From Bacteroidia bacterium (GTDB lineage: Bacteria; Bacteroidota; Bacteroidia; B-17B0; Aurantibacillaceae), in assembly GCA_021740825.1 (NCBI GenBank), contig JAIOZA010000023.1, forward strand, positions 1-52,017: a DNA stretch of 52,017 nucleotides. Reading direction: 5' to 3'. This document shows, one piece after another, positions 7,939 through 16,114 of this stretch (positions are counted from its first letter, which is position 1; every line of letters starts with the position of its first letter). Under the pieces are notes generated by a model that was not told the DNA's origin, ran no database searches, and saw nothing but the letters and a program-made list of their open reading frames with translations. Made by a program: the position numbers and the translations under genes.

Positions 7939-8263
7939 GGAATTTAATTAGGTTTCACTCAAAAAGTAGATTTGATTTTACTGTTCTTTTTTCTTGAACA
8001 AAAAGAACCAAAAATTCAAGACGAAAGACCAACTCCAATTCTTTTCTCCCGCAAAAAATCTTCGCAGTGCCGCCGAAAAAATTGCAGTTCGCTCTCTTTC
8101 GCCAAAAGCCATCGCACTTTTACCAACGTATGAAAAATTTGCAATAATATGATGAACAAGTTTATATCTATTCTTTCAAATTGCCACGCATTAAAATGAA
8201 ATTATAGGATCTAAAAGGTCTGCATTCACTAACATCTCAATAATTTGCGTAAGGAATTTAATT
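7931..8263. repeat. Intergenic block between 19-bp direct repeats, containing a hairpin-rich sequence
   Basis: TTGCGTAAGGAATTTAATT occurs at 7931-7949 (spanning the dxs stop) and again, identical, at 8245-8263. The 295 bases between contain no credible gene. They include GTTCTTTTT 7983-7991 with AAAAAGAAC 8000-8008, and an alternative pairing CTTGAA 7993-7998 with TTCAAG 8015-8020. The part from about 7980 to 8110 resembles a dispersed repeat type I know from Bacteroidota intergenic regions. The direct repeats look like a duplication made by insertion or by local duplication (inference). The right copy also forms GTAAGG...CCTTAC just after the nfu-type gene. Confidence 0.55.
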
Positions 8264-8273
8264 CCCTTACAAA

Positions 8274-8513
8274 CTAAACTCTAGTTGCTTGTACTGATTT
8301 TATTTCTGGAACAGCCTTCATAATGGTTTCTTCGATACCAGCTTTCATTGTCATATGACTCATACTGCAAGTACTGCAAGCTCCTTTTAATTCAAGCATT
8401 GCTGTGTGTCCATCAACTACTTCAAGTAATTCAACATCTCCACCATCCGCCTCTAAATAAGGGCGAATCGTTTTTAAGGCATTCTCTACTCTATCAAATA
8501 ATTCTTGGTACAT
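8274..8513 (-). CDS. NifU C-terminal-type (Nfu) iron-sulfur cluster scaffold protein
   Basis: 79 residues comprising only the NifU C-terminal (Nfu) domain. This domain assembles or carries a [4Fe-4S] cluster and delivers it to apo-proteins. YLEADGGDVELLEVVDG and the cluster-binding CSTC (in GACSTCSMSHMTMK) are present. Length is that of single-domain Nfu proteins. It follows icd on the minus strand after 98 bases that contain AAAGTT-type repeats; co-transcription is possible but unproven. Confidence 0.9.
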   Translation of the reverse strand: MYQELFDRVENALKTIRPYLEADGGDVELLEVVDGHTAMLELKGACSTCSMSHMTMKAGIEETIMKAVPEIKSVQATRV

Positions 8514-8518
8514 ATTTT

Positions 8519-8611
8519 AGTTATAAAGTTAGTCAGTTATGAAAGTTATAAAGTTACTTGATTTAAAACAGCATATAACTTTCTAAACCTTCAACTTTCC
8601 AACTTTCTAAA
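8519..8611. repeat. AACTTT/AAAGTT-rich spacer with a 10-bp inverted repeat
   Basis: The spacer between icd and the nfu-type gene is made largely of AAAGTT and AACTTT words. AGTTATAAAGTTA occurs twice (from 8519 and from 8544). GAAAGTTATA at 8541-8550 pairs with TATAACTTTC at 8574-8583. It may act as a weak terminator or mRNA-stabilising hairpin after icd. Confidence 0.4.
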
Positions 8612-9841
8612 CTATTTCCCAAGTTTCTTTTTTAAATTTTGATCAATGGCATCTAAAAATTCCTCAGTATATAAATAATGTTCGCCGTGATTAACTTTGT
8701 TTCCGTGGGTACAAACTGCTAAATCTTTAGTCATTTTGCCACTTTCAACAGTTTCAACACAAACTTGTTCTAAAGCTTGACAAAAATTAATTAACTCTTG
8801 GTTATTATCTAATTTTCCACGAAACTCTAAACCGCGTGTCCAAGCAAAAATACTAGCAATTGGATTTGTAGAAGTTGGTTTACCATTTTGGTGATCACGG
8901 AAATGACGGGTTACAGTGCCATGTGCTGCTTCTGCTTCCATAATGGTGCCATCTGGTGTAATTAATACAGAAGTCATTAAACCTAGTGAACCAAAGCCTT
9001 GCGCTACTGAATCTGATTGAACATCTCCATCATAATTTTTACAAGCCCATACAAAATTACCATTCCATTTTAAAGCGGAAGCAACCATGTCATCAATTAA
9101 ACGGTGCTCATAAACAATTCCTGCAGCTTCGTATTTTGCTTTATAATCTGCTTGGTAAATTTCTTCAAAAATATCTTTAAAACGGCCATCGTATTTTTTT
9201 AAGATGGTGTTTTTAGTAGATAAGTATAAAGGCCATTTTTTATTTAAGGCTACGTTAAAACAAGAATGAGCAAATCCACGAATAGACTCTTCAACATTAT
9301 ACATTCCCATTGCAACACCCGGTCCTTTAAATTGAAAAATTTCGTGTTCAATAACTTTTCCATCTTCGCCTTCAAACTTCATGGTTAATTTTCCTTTTCC
9401 AGGTACTACGAAATCAGTTGCTTTGTATTGATCACCAAAAGCATGACGACCAACAATAATTGGAGCTGTCCAGTTAGTAACTAAACGAGGTACATTTTTA
9501 CAAACGATAGGCTCACGAAAAACAGTCCCATCTAATATATTACGGATAGTTCCGTTAGGAGACTTCCACATTTGTTTTAAGTTAAATTCTTTAACACGAG
9601 CTTCATCAGGAGTAATAGTAGCACATTTGATGCCAACACCATATTTTTTGATGGCCTCAGCTGCATCAATAGTTACTTGGTCATTTGTTTCATCACGGTA
9701 CTCCATTCCTAAATCGTAGTATTTAATATCTACGTCCAAATAAGGAACAATTAATTTATCTTTAATAAACTTCCAAATGATGCGAGTCATTTCATCACCA
9801 TCTAATTCTACTACCGGGTTAGCTACTTTAATTTTACTCAT
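8612..9841 (-). CDS. icd: NADP-dependent isocitrate dehydrogenase, eukaryote-like type
   Basis: 409 residues. It oxidatively decarboxylates isocitrate to 2-oxoglutarate with NADP+ in the TCA cycle. The sequence is the homodimeric type resembling animal cytosolic/mitochondrial IDH rather than the E. coli enzyme: [14 protein letters not shown] at the N-terminus, [35 protein letters not shown] for substrate binding, [12 protein letters not shown] with metal-binding aspartates, and [11 protein letters not shown] for the cofactor. Length is as expected. A consensus promoter lies 36-66 bases upstream. Confidence 0.95.
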   Translation of the reverse strand: MSKIKVANPVVELDGDEMTRIIWKFIKDKLIVPYLDVDIKYYDLGMEYRDETNDQVTIDAAEAIKKYGVGIKCATITPDEARVKEFNLKQMWKSPNGTIRNILDGTVFREPIVCKNVPRLVTNWTAPIIVGRHAFGDQYKATDFVVPGKGKLTMKFEGEDGKVIEHEIFQFKGPGVAMGMYNVEESIRGFAHSCFNVALNKKWPLYLSTKNTILKKYDGRFKDIFEEIYQADYKAKYEAAGIVYEHRLIDDMVASALKWNGNFVWACKNYDGDVQSDSVAQGFGSLGLMTSVLITPDGTIMEAEAAHGTVTRHFRDHQNGKPTSTNPIASIFAWTRGLEFRGKLDNNQELINFCQALEQVCVETVESGKMTKDLAVCTHGNKVNHGEHYLYTEEFLDAIDQNLKKKLGK

Positions 9842-9876
9842 AATATTATATTGAAATTGGATTTTAAAAAGTTGCC

Positions 9877-9907
9877 CAAATTTATAAATATTATGCGGCT
9901 CTACAAA
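9877..9907 (-). promoter_or_regulatory. Consensus Bacteroidota promoter of icd
   Basis: On the minus strand TTTG (9907-9904), a 19-base spacer, then TAAATTTG (9884-9877). This is an exact fit to TTTG-N19-TAnnTTTG, the best housekeeping promoter I see in the window. The ATG is at 9841. Confidence 0.7.
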
Positions 9908-9998
9908 TAATTGTTTTAGAAATTGTAAGCTAATTAGACACTAAAATTTATTTTAAATTCTTTATTAATTAGAATTTTTTAAGTTGTTATACTATCCT

Positions 9999-10006
9999 TA
10001 CATTTG
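9999..10006 (+). promoter_or_regulatory. -7 box (TACATTTG) of metF-purM
   Basis: TACATTTG fits TAnnTTTG and ends 19 bases before the ATG at 10026. Because it lies inside the longer open frame, it supports the downstream ATG as the true metF start. Confidence 0.5.
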
Positions 10007-10025
10007 TAGTCTATATAAACATTAC

Positions 10026-10979
10026 ATGAAAATTACCGAACATCTTAAATCTGCGAAAGACACTTTATTTTCTATCGAAATACTTCCACCTTTAAAAGGA
10101 AAAAGTATTCACTCTATTTTTGATGGCATTGATCCTTTGATGGAATTTAAGCCGGCCTTTGTTGATGTTACCTATCACAGAGAAGAATACATTTACAAAA
10201 AACGAGATGGTGGTTACTTAGAAAAAGTAAGCATTCGTAAACGCCCCGGCACAGTAGGTATTTGCGCTGCCATTATGAATAAATATAATGTGGAAGCAGT
10301 TCCGCATATTATTTGTGGCGGTTTTACCCGCGAAGAAACAGAAAATGCTTTAATAGATTTACAATTTTTGGGTGTAGATAATGTGTTGGTTTTGCGAGGT
10401 GATAGTATTAAAACAGAATCTCAATTTATACCAGAGCCAGGAGGTCACAACTATGCTATTGATTTAGTTAAACAAGTGCGCGACATGAATTCGGGTTTAT
10501 ACTTGGATGACGAAATGAAAGATGCCTCGCCAACTAATTTTTGTATGGGAATTGCCGGTTATCCTGAAAAACATTTTGAAGCCCCAAATTTATATAGCGA
10601 TATGAAATGGTTAAAAGCTAAAGTAGATGCTGGCGCAGATTATATTGTAACGCAAATGTTTTTTGACAATAAAAAATATTTTGAATTTGTGGATTTATGC
10701 CGTAAAAACGATATTAACGTTCCAATTATTCCTGGATTAAAAATATTAAGTTCTCGTTCGCAATTAATTGCATTACCTAAAATTTTTCATATTGATTTAC
10801 CACAAGATTTATTTGTGGAATTAGAAAAATGCAAAGACGATAAAGCCGTTAAAGAAATTGGAATTAAATGGTGTATTGAACAAAGTAAAGAACTAAAAAA
10901 AGCAAATGTTCCTTGCTTACACTACTACACAATGGGGACATCAGATAGTACAAAAAGAGTGGCGAAGGAAGTGTTTTAA
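10026..10979 (+). CDS. metF: Methylenetetrahydrofolate reductase
   Basis: 317 residues from the ATG at 10026. The frame is open back to a TTG at 9984, but the promoter -7 box and the family N-terminus (MKITEHLKSAKDTLFSIEIL) favour 10026. This FAD enzyme reduces 5,10-methylene-THF to 5-methyl-THF for methionine synthesis. Visible signatures are FVDVTYHREE, NVLVLRGD, GIAGYPEKHFEAP and GADYIVTQMFFDN. Its stop is 9 bases before purM, so the two are probably one operon joining one-carbon and purine metabolism. Confidence 0.93.
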   Translation: MKITEHLKSAKDTLFSIEILPPLKGKSIHSIFDGIDPLMEFKPAFVDVTYHREEYIYKKRDGGYLEKVSIRKRPGTVGICAAIMNKYNVEAVPHIICGGFTREETENALIDLQFLGVDNVLVLRGDSIKTESQFIPEPGGHNYAIDLVKQVRDMNSGLYLDDEMKDASPTNFCMGIAGYPEKHFEAPNLYSDMKWLKAKVDAGADYIVTQMFFDNKKYFEFVDLCRKNDINVPIIPGLKILSSRSQLIALPKIFHIDLPQDLFVELEKCKDDKAVKEIGIKWCIEQSKELKKANVPCLHYYTMGTSDSTKRVAKEVF

Positions 10980-10988
10980 ACCAAAATA

Positions 10989-12188
10989 ATGTCAGACTTA
11001 AAATATAATTTACGCGGTGTTTCTGCATCTAAAGAAGATGTTCATAATGCTATTTCCAATATTGATAAAGGATTATTTCCTCAGGCATTTTGTAAAATTG
11101 TACCCGACTATTTAACAGGCAGCAATGAACATTGCATTATTATGCATGCTGATGGAGCTGGCACAAAATCATCCTTAGCTTATGTGTATTGGAAAGAAAC
11201 CGGTGATTTAAGCGTATGGAAAGGTATTGCACAAGATGCAGTCATTATGAATATTGATGATTTAATTTGTGTTGGCGCCACTAACAATATTTTATTATCG
11301 TCTACAATTGGGCGCAATAAAGGATTAATACCAGGCGAAGTTATTTCGGCAATCATAAATGGAACTGAAGAAGTATTACAAAACTTACGCGACAACGGCA
11401 TAGATATTCGCTCAACAGGGGGCGAAACCGCGGATGTGGGCGATTTAGTACGAACATTAATTGTGGATAGTACGGTTGTTTGCAGAATGAAACAATCCGA
11501 TGTTATTTCAAATCATAATATAAAAGCAGGTGATGTAATTGTTGGCTTATCATCATCAGGTAAAGCCACCTACGAAACTGAATATAATGGCGGTATGGGA
11601 AGCAATGGTTTAACCAGCGCTCGCCACGATGTATTTAACTATACCGTTGCCGAAAAATATCCTGAATCTTACGACAATGCTTTACCAAACGAAGTAACCT
11701 ATTGCGGACAATTGAACTTAACTGATAAAATTGACGTGAGTTATACTGACATTAATGGAACTGAAGTTAAAGAACAAATAACAGCTGGTAAATTAGTGTT
11801 ATCGCCAACCAGAACTTATGCCCCAATCGTAAAAAAATTATTGTCTACATTAGGCACAAAAATAAGCGGCATAGTGCATTGCAGTGGCGGCGCACAAACT
11901 AAAGTATTGCATTTTGTTGAAGGAGTTCATATTATTAAAAATAATTTATTTCCCTTACCGCCATTATTCAAAATAATTCACGAGCAAAGCCAAACGGATT
12001 ATAAGGAAATGTATAAAGTTTTTAATATGGGTCACCGTTTAGAAGTATACTTGCCTTTAGAATTAGCTCAAGAAGTAATTGCGATTTCAAAATCATTTAA
12101 TGTGGATGCGCAACTTATTGGACGTGTAGAAAGATTTGATGGTAAAAAAGTTACTATTGAATCGGAGTTTGGGAAGTTTGAGTATTAG
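10989..12188 (+). CDS. purM: Phosphoribosylformylglycinamidine cyclo-ligase (AIR synthase)
   Basis: 399-residue AIR-synthase-family protein. It closes the imidazole ring of 5-aminoimidazole ribonucleotide with ATP, the fifth step of purine synthesis. MHADGAGTKSSLAY is the nucleotide-binding segment, followed by DAVIMNIDDLICVGA, STGGETADVGD and VIVGLSSSGKATYE. The AIRS C-terminal domain includes NMGHRLEVYLP. It is longer than E. coli PurM (345 residues), as is usual for the Bacteroidota form. Its TAG is 3 bases before the structured repeat at 12192-12280. Confidence 0.88.
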   Translation: MSDLKYNLRGVSASKEDVHNAISNIDKGLFPQAFCKIVPDYLTGSNEHCIIMHADGAGTKSSLAYVYWKETGDLSVWKGIAQDAVIMNIDDLICVGATNNILLSSTIGRNKGLIPGEVISAIINGTEEVLQNLRDNGIDIRSTGGETADVGDLVRTLIVDSTVVCRMKQSDVISNHNIKAGDVIVGLSSSGKATYETEYNGGMGSNGLTSARHDVFNYTVAEKYPESYDNALPNEVTYCGQLNLTDKIDVSYTDINGTEVKEQITAGKLVLSPTRTYAPIVKKLLSTLGTKISGIVHCSGGAQTKVLHFVEGVHIIKNNLFPLPPLFKIIHEQSQTDYKEMYKVFNMGHRLEVYLPLELAQEVIAISKSFNVDAQLIGRVERFDGKKVTIESEFGKFEY

Positions 12189-12191
12189 TTT

Positions 12192-12280
12192 GGGCGTTTC
12201 CGCGAAAAGGCGGTCGGGCTTTCTGTTCCAATCTTTTTGAAAAGGAGGCACAAAAAGGATTTCCACGACAATCCCTAACG
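12192..12280 (-). repeat. Structured dispersed intergenic element, copy 2
   Basis: The element fills the gap between the convergent purM and the 883-residue ORF (stops at 12188 and 12281). On the plus strand its order is GGGCGTT, a small GC hairpin (CCGC...GCGG), TCGGGCTTTC, CTTTTTG...CAAAAAG hairpin, ATCCCTAACG. This parallels copy 1 (132-231) read on the minus strand. In both, the AGGGAT end points to the 3' end of the gene on the same strand. It may act as a terminator or 3'-end structure (inference). Confidence 0.6.
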
Positions 12281-14932
12281 CTACTGTAATTCCTGACAAC
12301 TCAATTTGTTTCCATTTACTAATAGAGCATACATTTTTCCATTTTTGTATAAATTACACATCAGTGGTTTCTTGGTGACATTTGGCAAAGATTTAACTAA
12401 TTTTCCATCAGCAGTTATTACATCCGTTTTTTGACCTATTTTATCAAATGCTATAATCCAATTATTCTCGCTAGTTTCTACAAATTGTGCATCATCATAA
12501 ACCGCTAATTCATTAAAGTACTCTACTAATTTACTTGAAAATAAATCATACGCATATAAAGCACCGTTACCATAAGCTAAAATATCTGATTGCGAATCAT
12601 CGTTCACTAAATTAAAAGATGTTTTAAATCCACTTAATTCATCCCCTAACTTTAAAGATTCTTTTTTATCTGACAACGTAATTTTATTCAGTAAATTATT
12701 TTTGTCATCTAGGTAAATCAACTTAGTATTATCTAAATTATTTCCTGCTAAAACATACATGTTAGTTAAGTTGGCAATTGTGTTATTTTTAAAATCAATT
12801 CTACCTTCACCCTTTCTGCTAAATGCATATATTTTTCCAGAAACATCTACAGTAATTAAATAATCACTTGCTCCAATGTGCACAAAACTAATAGGCAACT
12901 TTACTTCAGCTTCGGTTTTTACTGGAACAAAGCCTTCCGTTTTTACTCCATATAAAGTGAAATTATAAATGCGTTTATCGGCACACGCTAAAAACAAACG
13001 ATAATCCTTATTCCCTTCATAGTCTAATACCGTTACATTAGAAGTGACCTTAGCAGGCAACTTAATAGGATAACCCTGAACGTAGTTTCCATTTCTATCA
13101 ATTAAATGTAGATAATTATCTGTATTAAAAAGCAATTGTAATTTTCCATTTTTAAAAACGTCAACTGTATAAATTTCAGATTTAATAGCTTCAGTGATTT
13201 TCTTTTTCCAAATTAAGTTACCGGTTGAATTAACTAAGTAAAGTGTTTTTCTATGATCTTGAAAACATAATTCGTTTTCTTGAGTTAAATGATTTGTAAA
13301 AACCTGAGCCCCTGTCTCAATAATAGAATCTGCAGCAAACGACCATAAAGAAATTACCGAATTATTATTACTATCTGTTTTGGTTTTTGCATGACTTGCA
13401 TTAACGCGCACTTGAACTACGTTTTTAAAATTTTTAGCAGTTAACGATAGTTGAGTAGTTGCATTTTCGGCAAGTAATAATTCGTTTGAATTTATAATTG
13501 ATTTTAAATTATGAGTCATTATTAATTCTGAGTTTTCGTAATAAAAATAATTACATTCTACTAATAAATTATCAGTAGCGTAATTCATAAACGGCACATT
13601 TTTACCTAACAACTGACTATTTACAAGCGATTGCTGAAAATAATTTAAAACCAATTTATTTGAAAAAAATAAAAGATGATTTTCATGTAAACAAGCATAT
13701 TCATTTTTGAAATCAGATTTTGTAACCGAAAATAAATCTGAAAATATTTTATTCAATTTGTAAACTTTTAAATCCGAATAATTCAAAATACTATCACTGA
13801 TAAACTTGGTAAGTTGTTCGCCTTTTTGTAAATCTTTCATTTTTATACTTACTATTTGACTATTCACATCATTTACAACATAGGTTGCCAAAAGCAATTC
13901 ATTATCTATATTTTCTAAACTTTCTTTTTTTATATTGTATAAAGCGCTGTCATTTAACGTATTCCAAGCTATTTTATTATGCTCATTAACCTCTTTTGAA
14001 TGTTGTTGTTCAATTATTTTATAAAAAAGATCGGCGTCACTTAAATTGAAACCTTGCAAGGTCGCAGGATTATTTGGAAGATGCTCAAACCCGCTACTAC
14101 TTTCCGAATTCTGATTTTTAATGCAGTTAAATAACGACAAACTATCCGTATTTGAATAGCCGGTTAAAGTAATTTCATTTAACTGAACCTCAACCCCAAA
14201 TAACGACTGTTGAGTAAATAAATTTTTAGAAAACAAATTCGTTAAGTTATGATTTAAATAAACCTGCGTCTTTTGTTCACCATTAATTTTTAACAAATCA
14301 TTATAGGTTAAATTATTTGCTAGTGATTCGTTTTTATTTAACTCCAAACACTTTTGTAATAAAGATAAATCCGAACTTAAATACACTAAGCCATCCTTGC
14401 AGGAAACCAACCACTTTTGTTTATTATTGATAAAATAATACGCATCAAATGATGACACCGAAGGATCCTTTGCAAATGATTTTTTAAAAAAATCAACAAA
14501 TACGCCTTCATTATTTTTTTCTTTTAATTTAAATAAAATAAGATGTTCTGTGTTTTTTTCCTGCTTAATAAAAGTCCAATAGATTGAGTTTCCCGAAATA
14601 ATTTCTGCAATATCAGGCGATGAATTTACTAGAGAATCTAAATAACTAATTCCATTTTGAGCAACAGTTATAGAAGCGTTACTTAATAAAGAATTCCATA
14701 TTAAATTTTGACGCGTTAACTGAGAAATTAATTCACTGCAATTTTCGGTTTCAATAACACACATGGCGTTACCAGGAATGTGTTCTAATACCGAGCCTGC
14801 TGGTTCTTTACTTTCTTTTAAACGAAAATAACCCCAAATAGCTACGGCTATTGACGCAGCAATAAATAAATAAAAACCTATTTTTTTTAGTATAAACACT
14901 ACAACTAATGTAATAGAATTTGATAGTCTCAA
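12281..14932 (-). CDS. Large membrane-anchored protein of unknown function
   Basis: 883 residues. One N-terminal hydrophobic segment (about 7-34) should anchor it in the inner membrane or serve as an uncleaved signal, with the rest outside the cytoplasm. No catalytic motif is seen. The N-terminal half (about 45-500) resembles DUF3352-type proteins: LEHIPGNAMCVIETENC and long runs about loss of self-similarity. The C-terminal half (about 530-880) has propeller-like repeats ending in phrases such as NSTGNLIWKKKI, DRNGNYVQGYPIKLP and SRKGEGRIDF, suggesting a PQQ/WD-like beta-propeller (inference). The stop codon lies flush against the repeat element at 12192-12280. Confidence 0.65.
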   Translation of the reverse strand: MRLSNSITLVVVFILKKIGFYLFIAASIAVAIWGYFRLKESKEPAGSVLEHIPGNAMCVIETENCSELISQLTRQNLIWNSLLSNASITVAQNGISYLDSLVNSSPDIAEIISGNSIYWTFIKQEKNTEHLILFKLKEKNNEGVFVDFFKKSFAKDPSVSSFDAYYFINNKQKWLVSCKDGLVYLSSDLSLLQKCLELNKNESLANNLTYNDLLKINGEQKTQVYLNHNLTNLFSKNLFTQQSLFGVEVQLNEITLTGYSNTDSLSLFNCIKNQNSESSSGFEHLPNNPATLQGFNLSDADLFYKIIEQQHSKEVNEHNKIAWNTLNDSALYNIKKESLENIDNELLLATYVVNDVNSQIVSIKMKDLQKGEQLTKFISDSILNYSDLKVYKLNKIFSDLFSVTKSDFKNEYACLHENHLLFFSNKLVLNYFQQSLVNSQLLGKNVPFMNYATDNLLVECNYFYYENSELIMTHNLKSIINSNELLLAENATTQLSLTAKNFKNVVQVRVNASHAKTKTDSNNNSVISLWSFAADSIIETGAQVFTNHLTQENELCFQDHRKTLYLVNSTGNLIWKKKITEAIKSEIYTVDVFKNGKLQLLFNTDNYLHLIDRNGNYVQGYPIKLPAKVTSNVTVLDYEGNKDYRLFLACADKRIYNFTLYGVKTEGFVPVKTEAEVKLPISFVHIGASDYLITVDVSGKIYAFSRKGEGRIDFKNNTIANLTNMYVLAGNNLDNTKLIYLDDKNNLLNKITLSDKKESLKLGDELSGFKTSFNLVNDDSQSDILAYGNGALYAYDLFSSKLVEYFNELAVYDDAQFVETSENNWIIAFDKIGQKTDVITADGKLVKSLPNVTKKPLMCNLYKNGKMYALLVNGNKLSCQELQ

Positions 14933-15082
14933 TCAATCCTAAAATCTAGAGTTATGAAACCGTAATTGTGAATTGATTAATCAAAATTTATAGAACGCAG
15001 ATGACACTGATTATTAAGATAATTATGATTTTACTCGATTTGATTTTCAATAATCGGAGGTAAAGAACTAATTTATTTATAT

Positions 15083-16114
15083 TCAATTAAACAATGAGAA
15101 CGAGGCCAAATCTTTTTGGTCTATAACTTTTGCTCCAAACTTTTGCTCCCAATAATTGGCTAAGTAAACTTGCTCATGTTGCCCTGGAGTTGGAATTAAA
15201 ATACAATTCGTGTTTTGCAAATGATGTAAATCCATCAAAGTGCTATAACCACTTCTGCAAACAATTGTTTTTGAATTACAAATAAATTGGCTCAACTCTT
15301 TTGCACTTGGTAAATCAACAATTGTCAAATTTTTATTTACGAAACTTTTGTGTTCTAAATTAGTTCCTCGCACAATACAAATTTTTTTATCTGATTGATT
15401 TGCTTTAACTATCAAAATTATTTCTAATTCTGTCCGCAAAGGTTCTGGTCCTGATAGTAAACACAAATAATCATATTCAACTTTTGTTTCACCAACCTTC
15501 TGGAGTCGGCTTAATGGACCAAGGTAAGTAACATTTTTAAGAGAAGTGTTCGCTGATAATTTGCCAGCCAAACAGTTTTCCTCATCTTCATAATCAGGAA
15601 TCCAAACTGAATTAAATTGTTTAATAAAATAGTGATGTATTTTATTGGCAATAAACGAAAAAACGCCTGCTTCTATATTTAATTGATGAGTCATGTAAAT
15701 ACACTCAACATTTTTATTACTTAATCCAAAACGATTATCGCTAATCACTACATCAATTTGATGTTCTTTAATTATTTTCGCTAACTGTTGTTGTTCTTTT
15801 TTAATGACTCCTAAAATTCTTGGTGCCTCAAACAACAATTTAATACTTAATGGAAATGCTTGAGAATAAGAAATATTATAGGGTTCAATATCTATTTTTT
15901 TAAAAGTCGGAAATTCCTCGTTAAAAATTAATACTGTTGTTTTTGTAACCCCCAAAATCACCACATTATCTTTAATTAATTTTTTAATTATTGGAACACA
16001 CCTAGTAGCGTGACCAAGTCCCCAATCGAGAGGCGAAATAAATATAGTTTTGTTTTTAAAGATGTTACAAATTAAGTAAAAAAATTGGCGATTAAACTTA
16101 ACTTTGTGAAGCAT
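15083..16114 (-). CDS. Glycosyltransferase, family 28-like
   Basis: 343 residues from the ATG at 16114. The frame stays open to 16225, but that would run well into divergent uvrC. IFISPLDWGLGHATRCVPII near residue 25 is the N-terminal glycine-rich signature of a Bacteroidota group usually labelled glycosyl transferase family 28-like. The C-terminal half contains SGPEPLRTELE, IVCRSGYSTLMDL and IPTPGQHEQVYLANYW, the sugar-nucleotide-binding region of GT-B enzymes. Acceptor and donor are unknown. The start codon shares one base with the uvrC TTG (16114-16116). Confidence 0.75.
   Translation of the reverse strand: MLHKVKFNRQFFYLICNIFKNKTIFISPLDWGLGHATRCVPIIKKLIKDNVVILGVTKTTVLIFNEEFPTFKKIDIEPYNISYSQAFPLSIKLLFEAPRILGVIKKEQQQLAKIIKEHQIDVVISDNRFGLSNKNVECIYMTHQLNIEAGVFSFIANKIHHYFIKQFNSVWIPDYEDEENCLAGKLSANTSLKNVTYLGPLSRLQKVGETKVEYDYLCLLSGPEPLRTELEIILIVKANQSDKKICIVRGTNLEHKSFVNKNLTIVDLPSAKELSQFICNSKTIVCRSGYSTLMDLHHLQNTNCILIPTPGQHEQVYLANYWEQKFGAKVIDQKDLASFSLFN
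16099..16106 (+). promoter_or_regulatory. -7 box (TAACTTTG) of uvrC
   Basis: TAACTTTG fits TAnnTTTG and ends 7 bases before the TTG start of uvrC. It lies inside the first codons of the divergent glycosyltransferase gene. No clear -33 element. Confidence 0.4.

Noticed and set aside
9984..10025. Longer metF start at TTG 9984
   Set aside because: The added residues contain the promoter -7 box TACATTTG, and the family N-terminus begins at the ATG at 10026.
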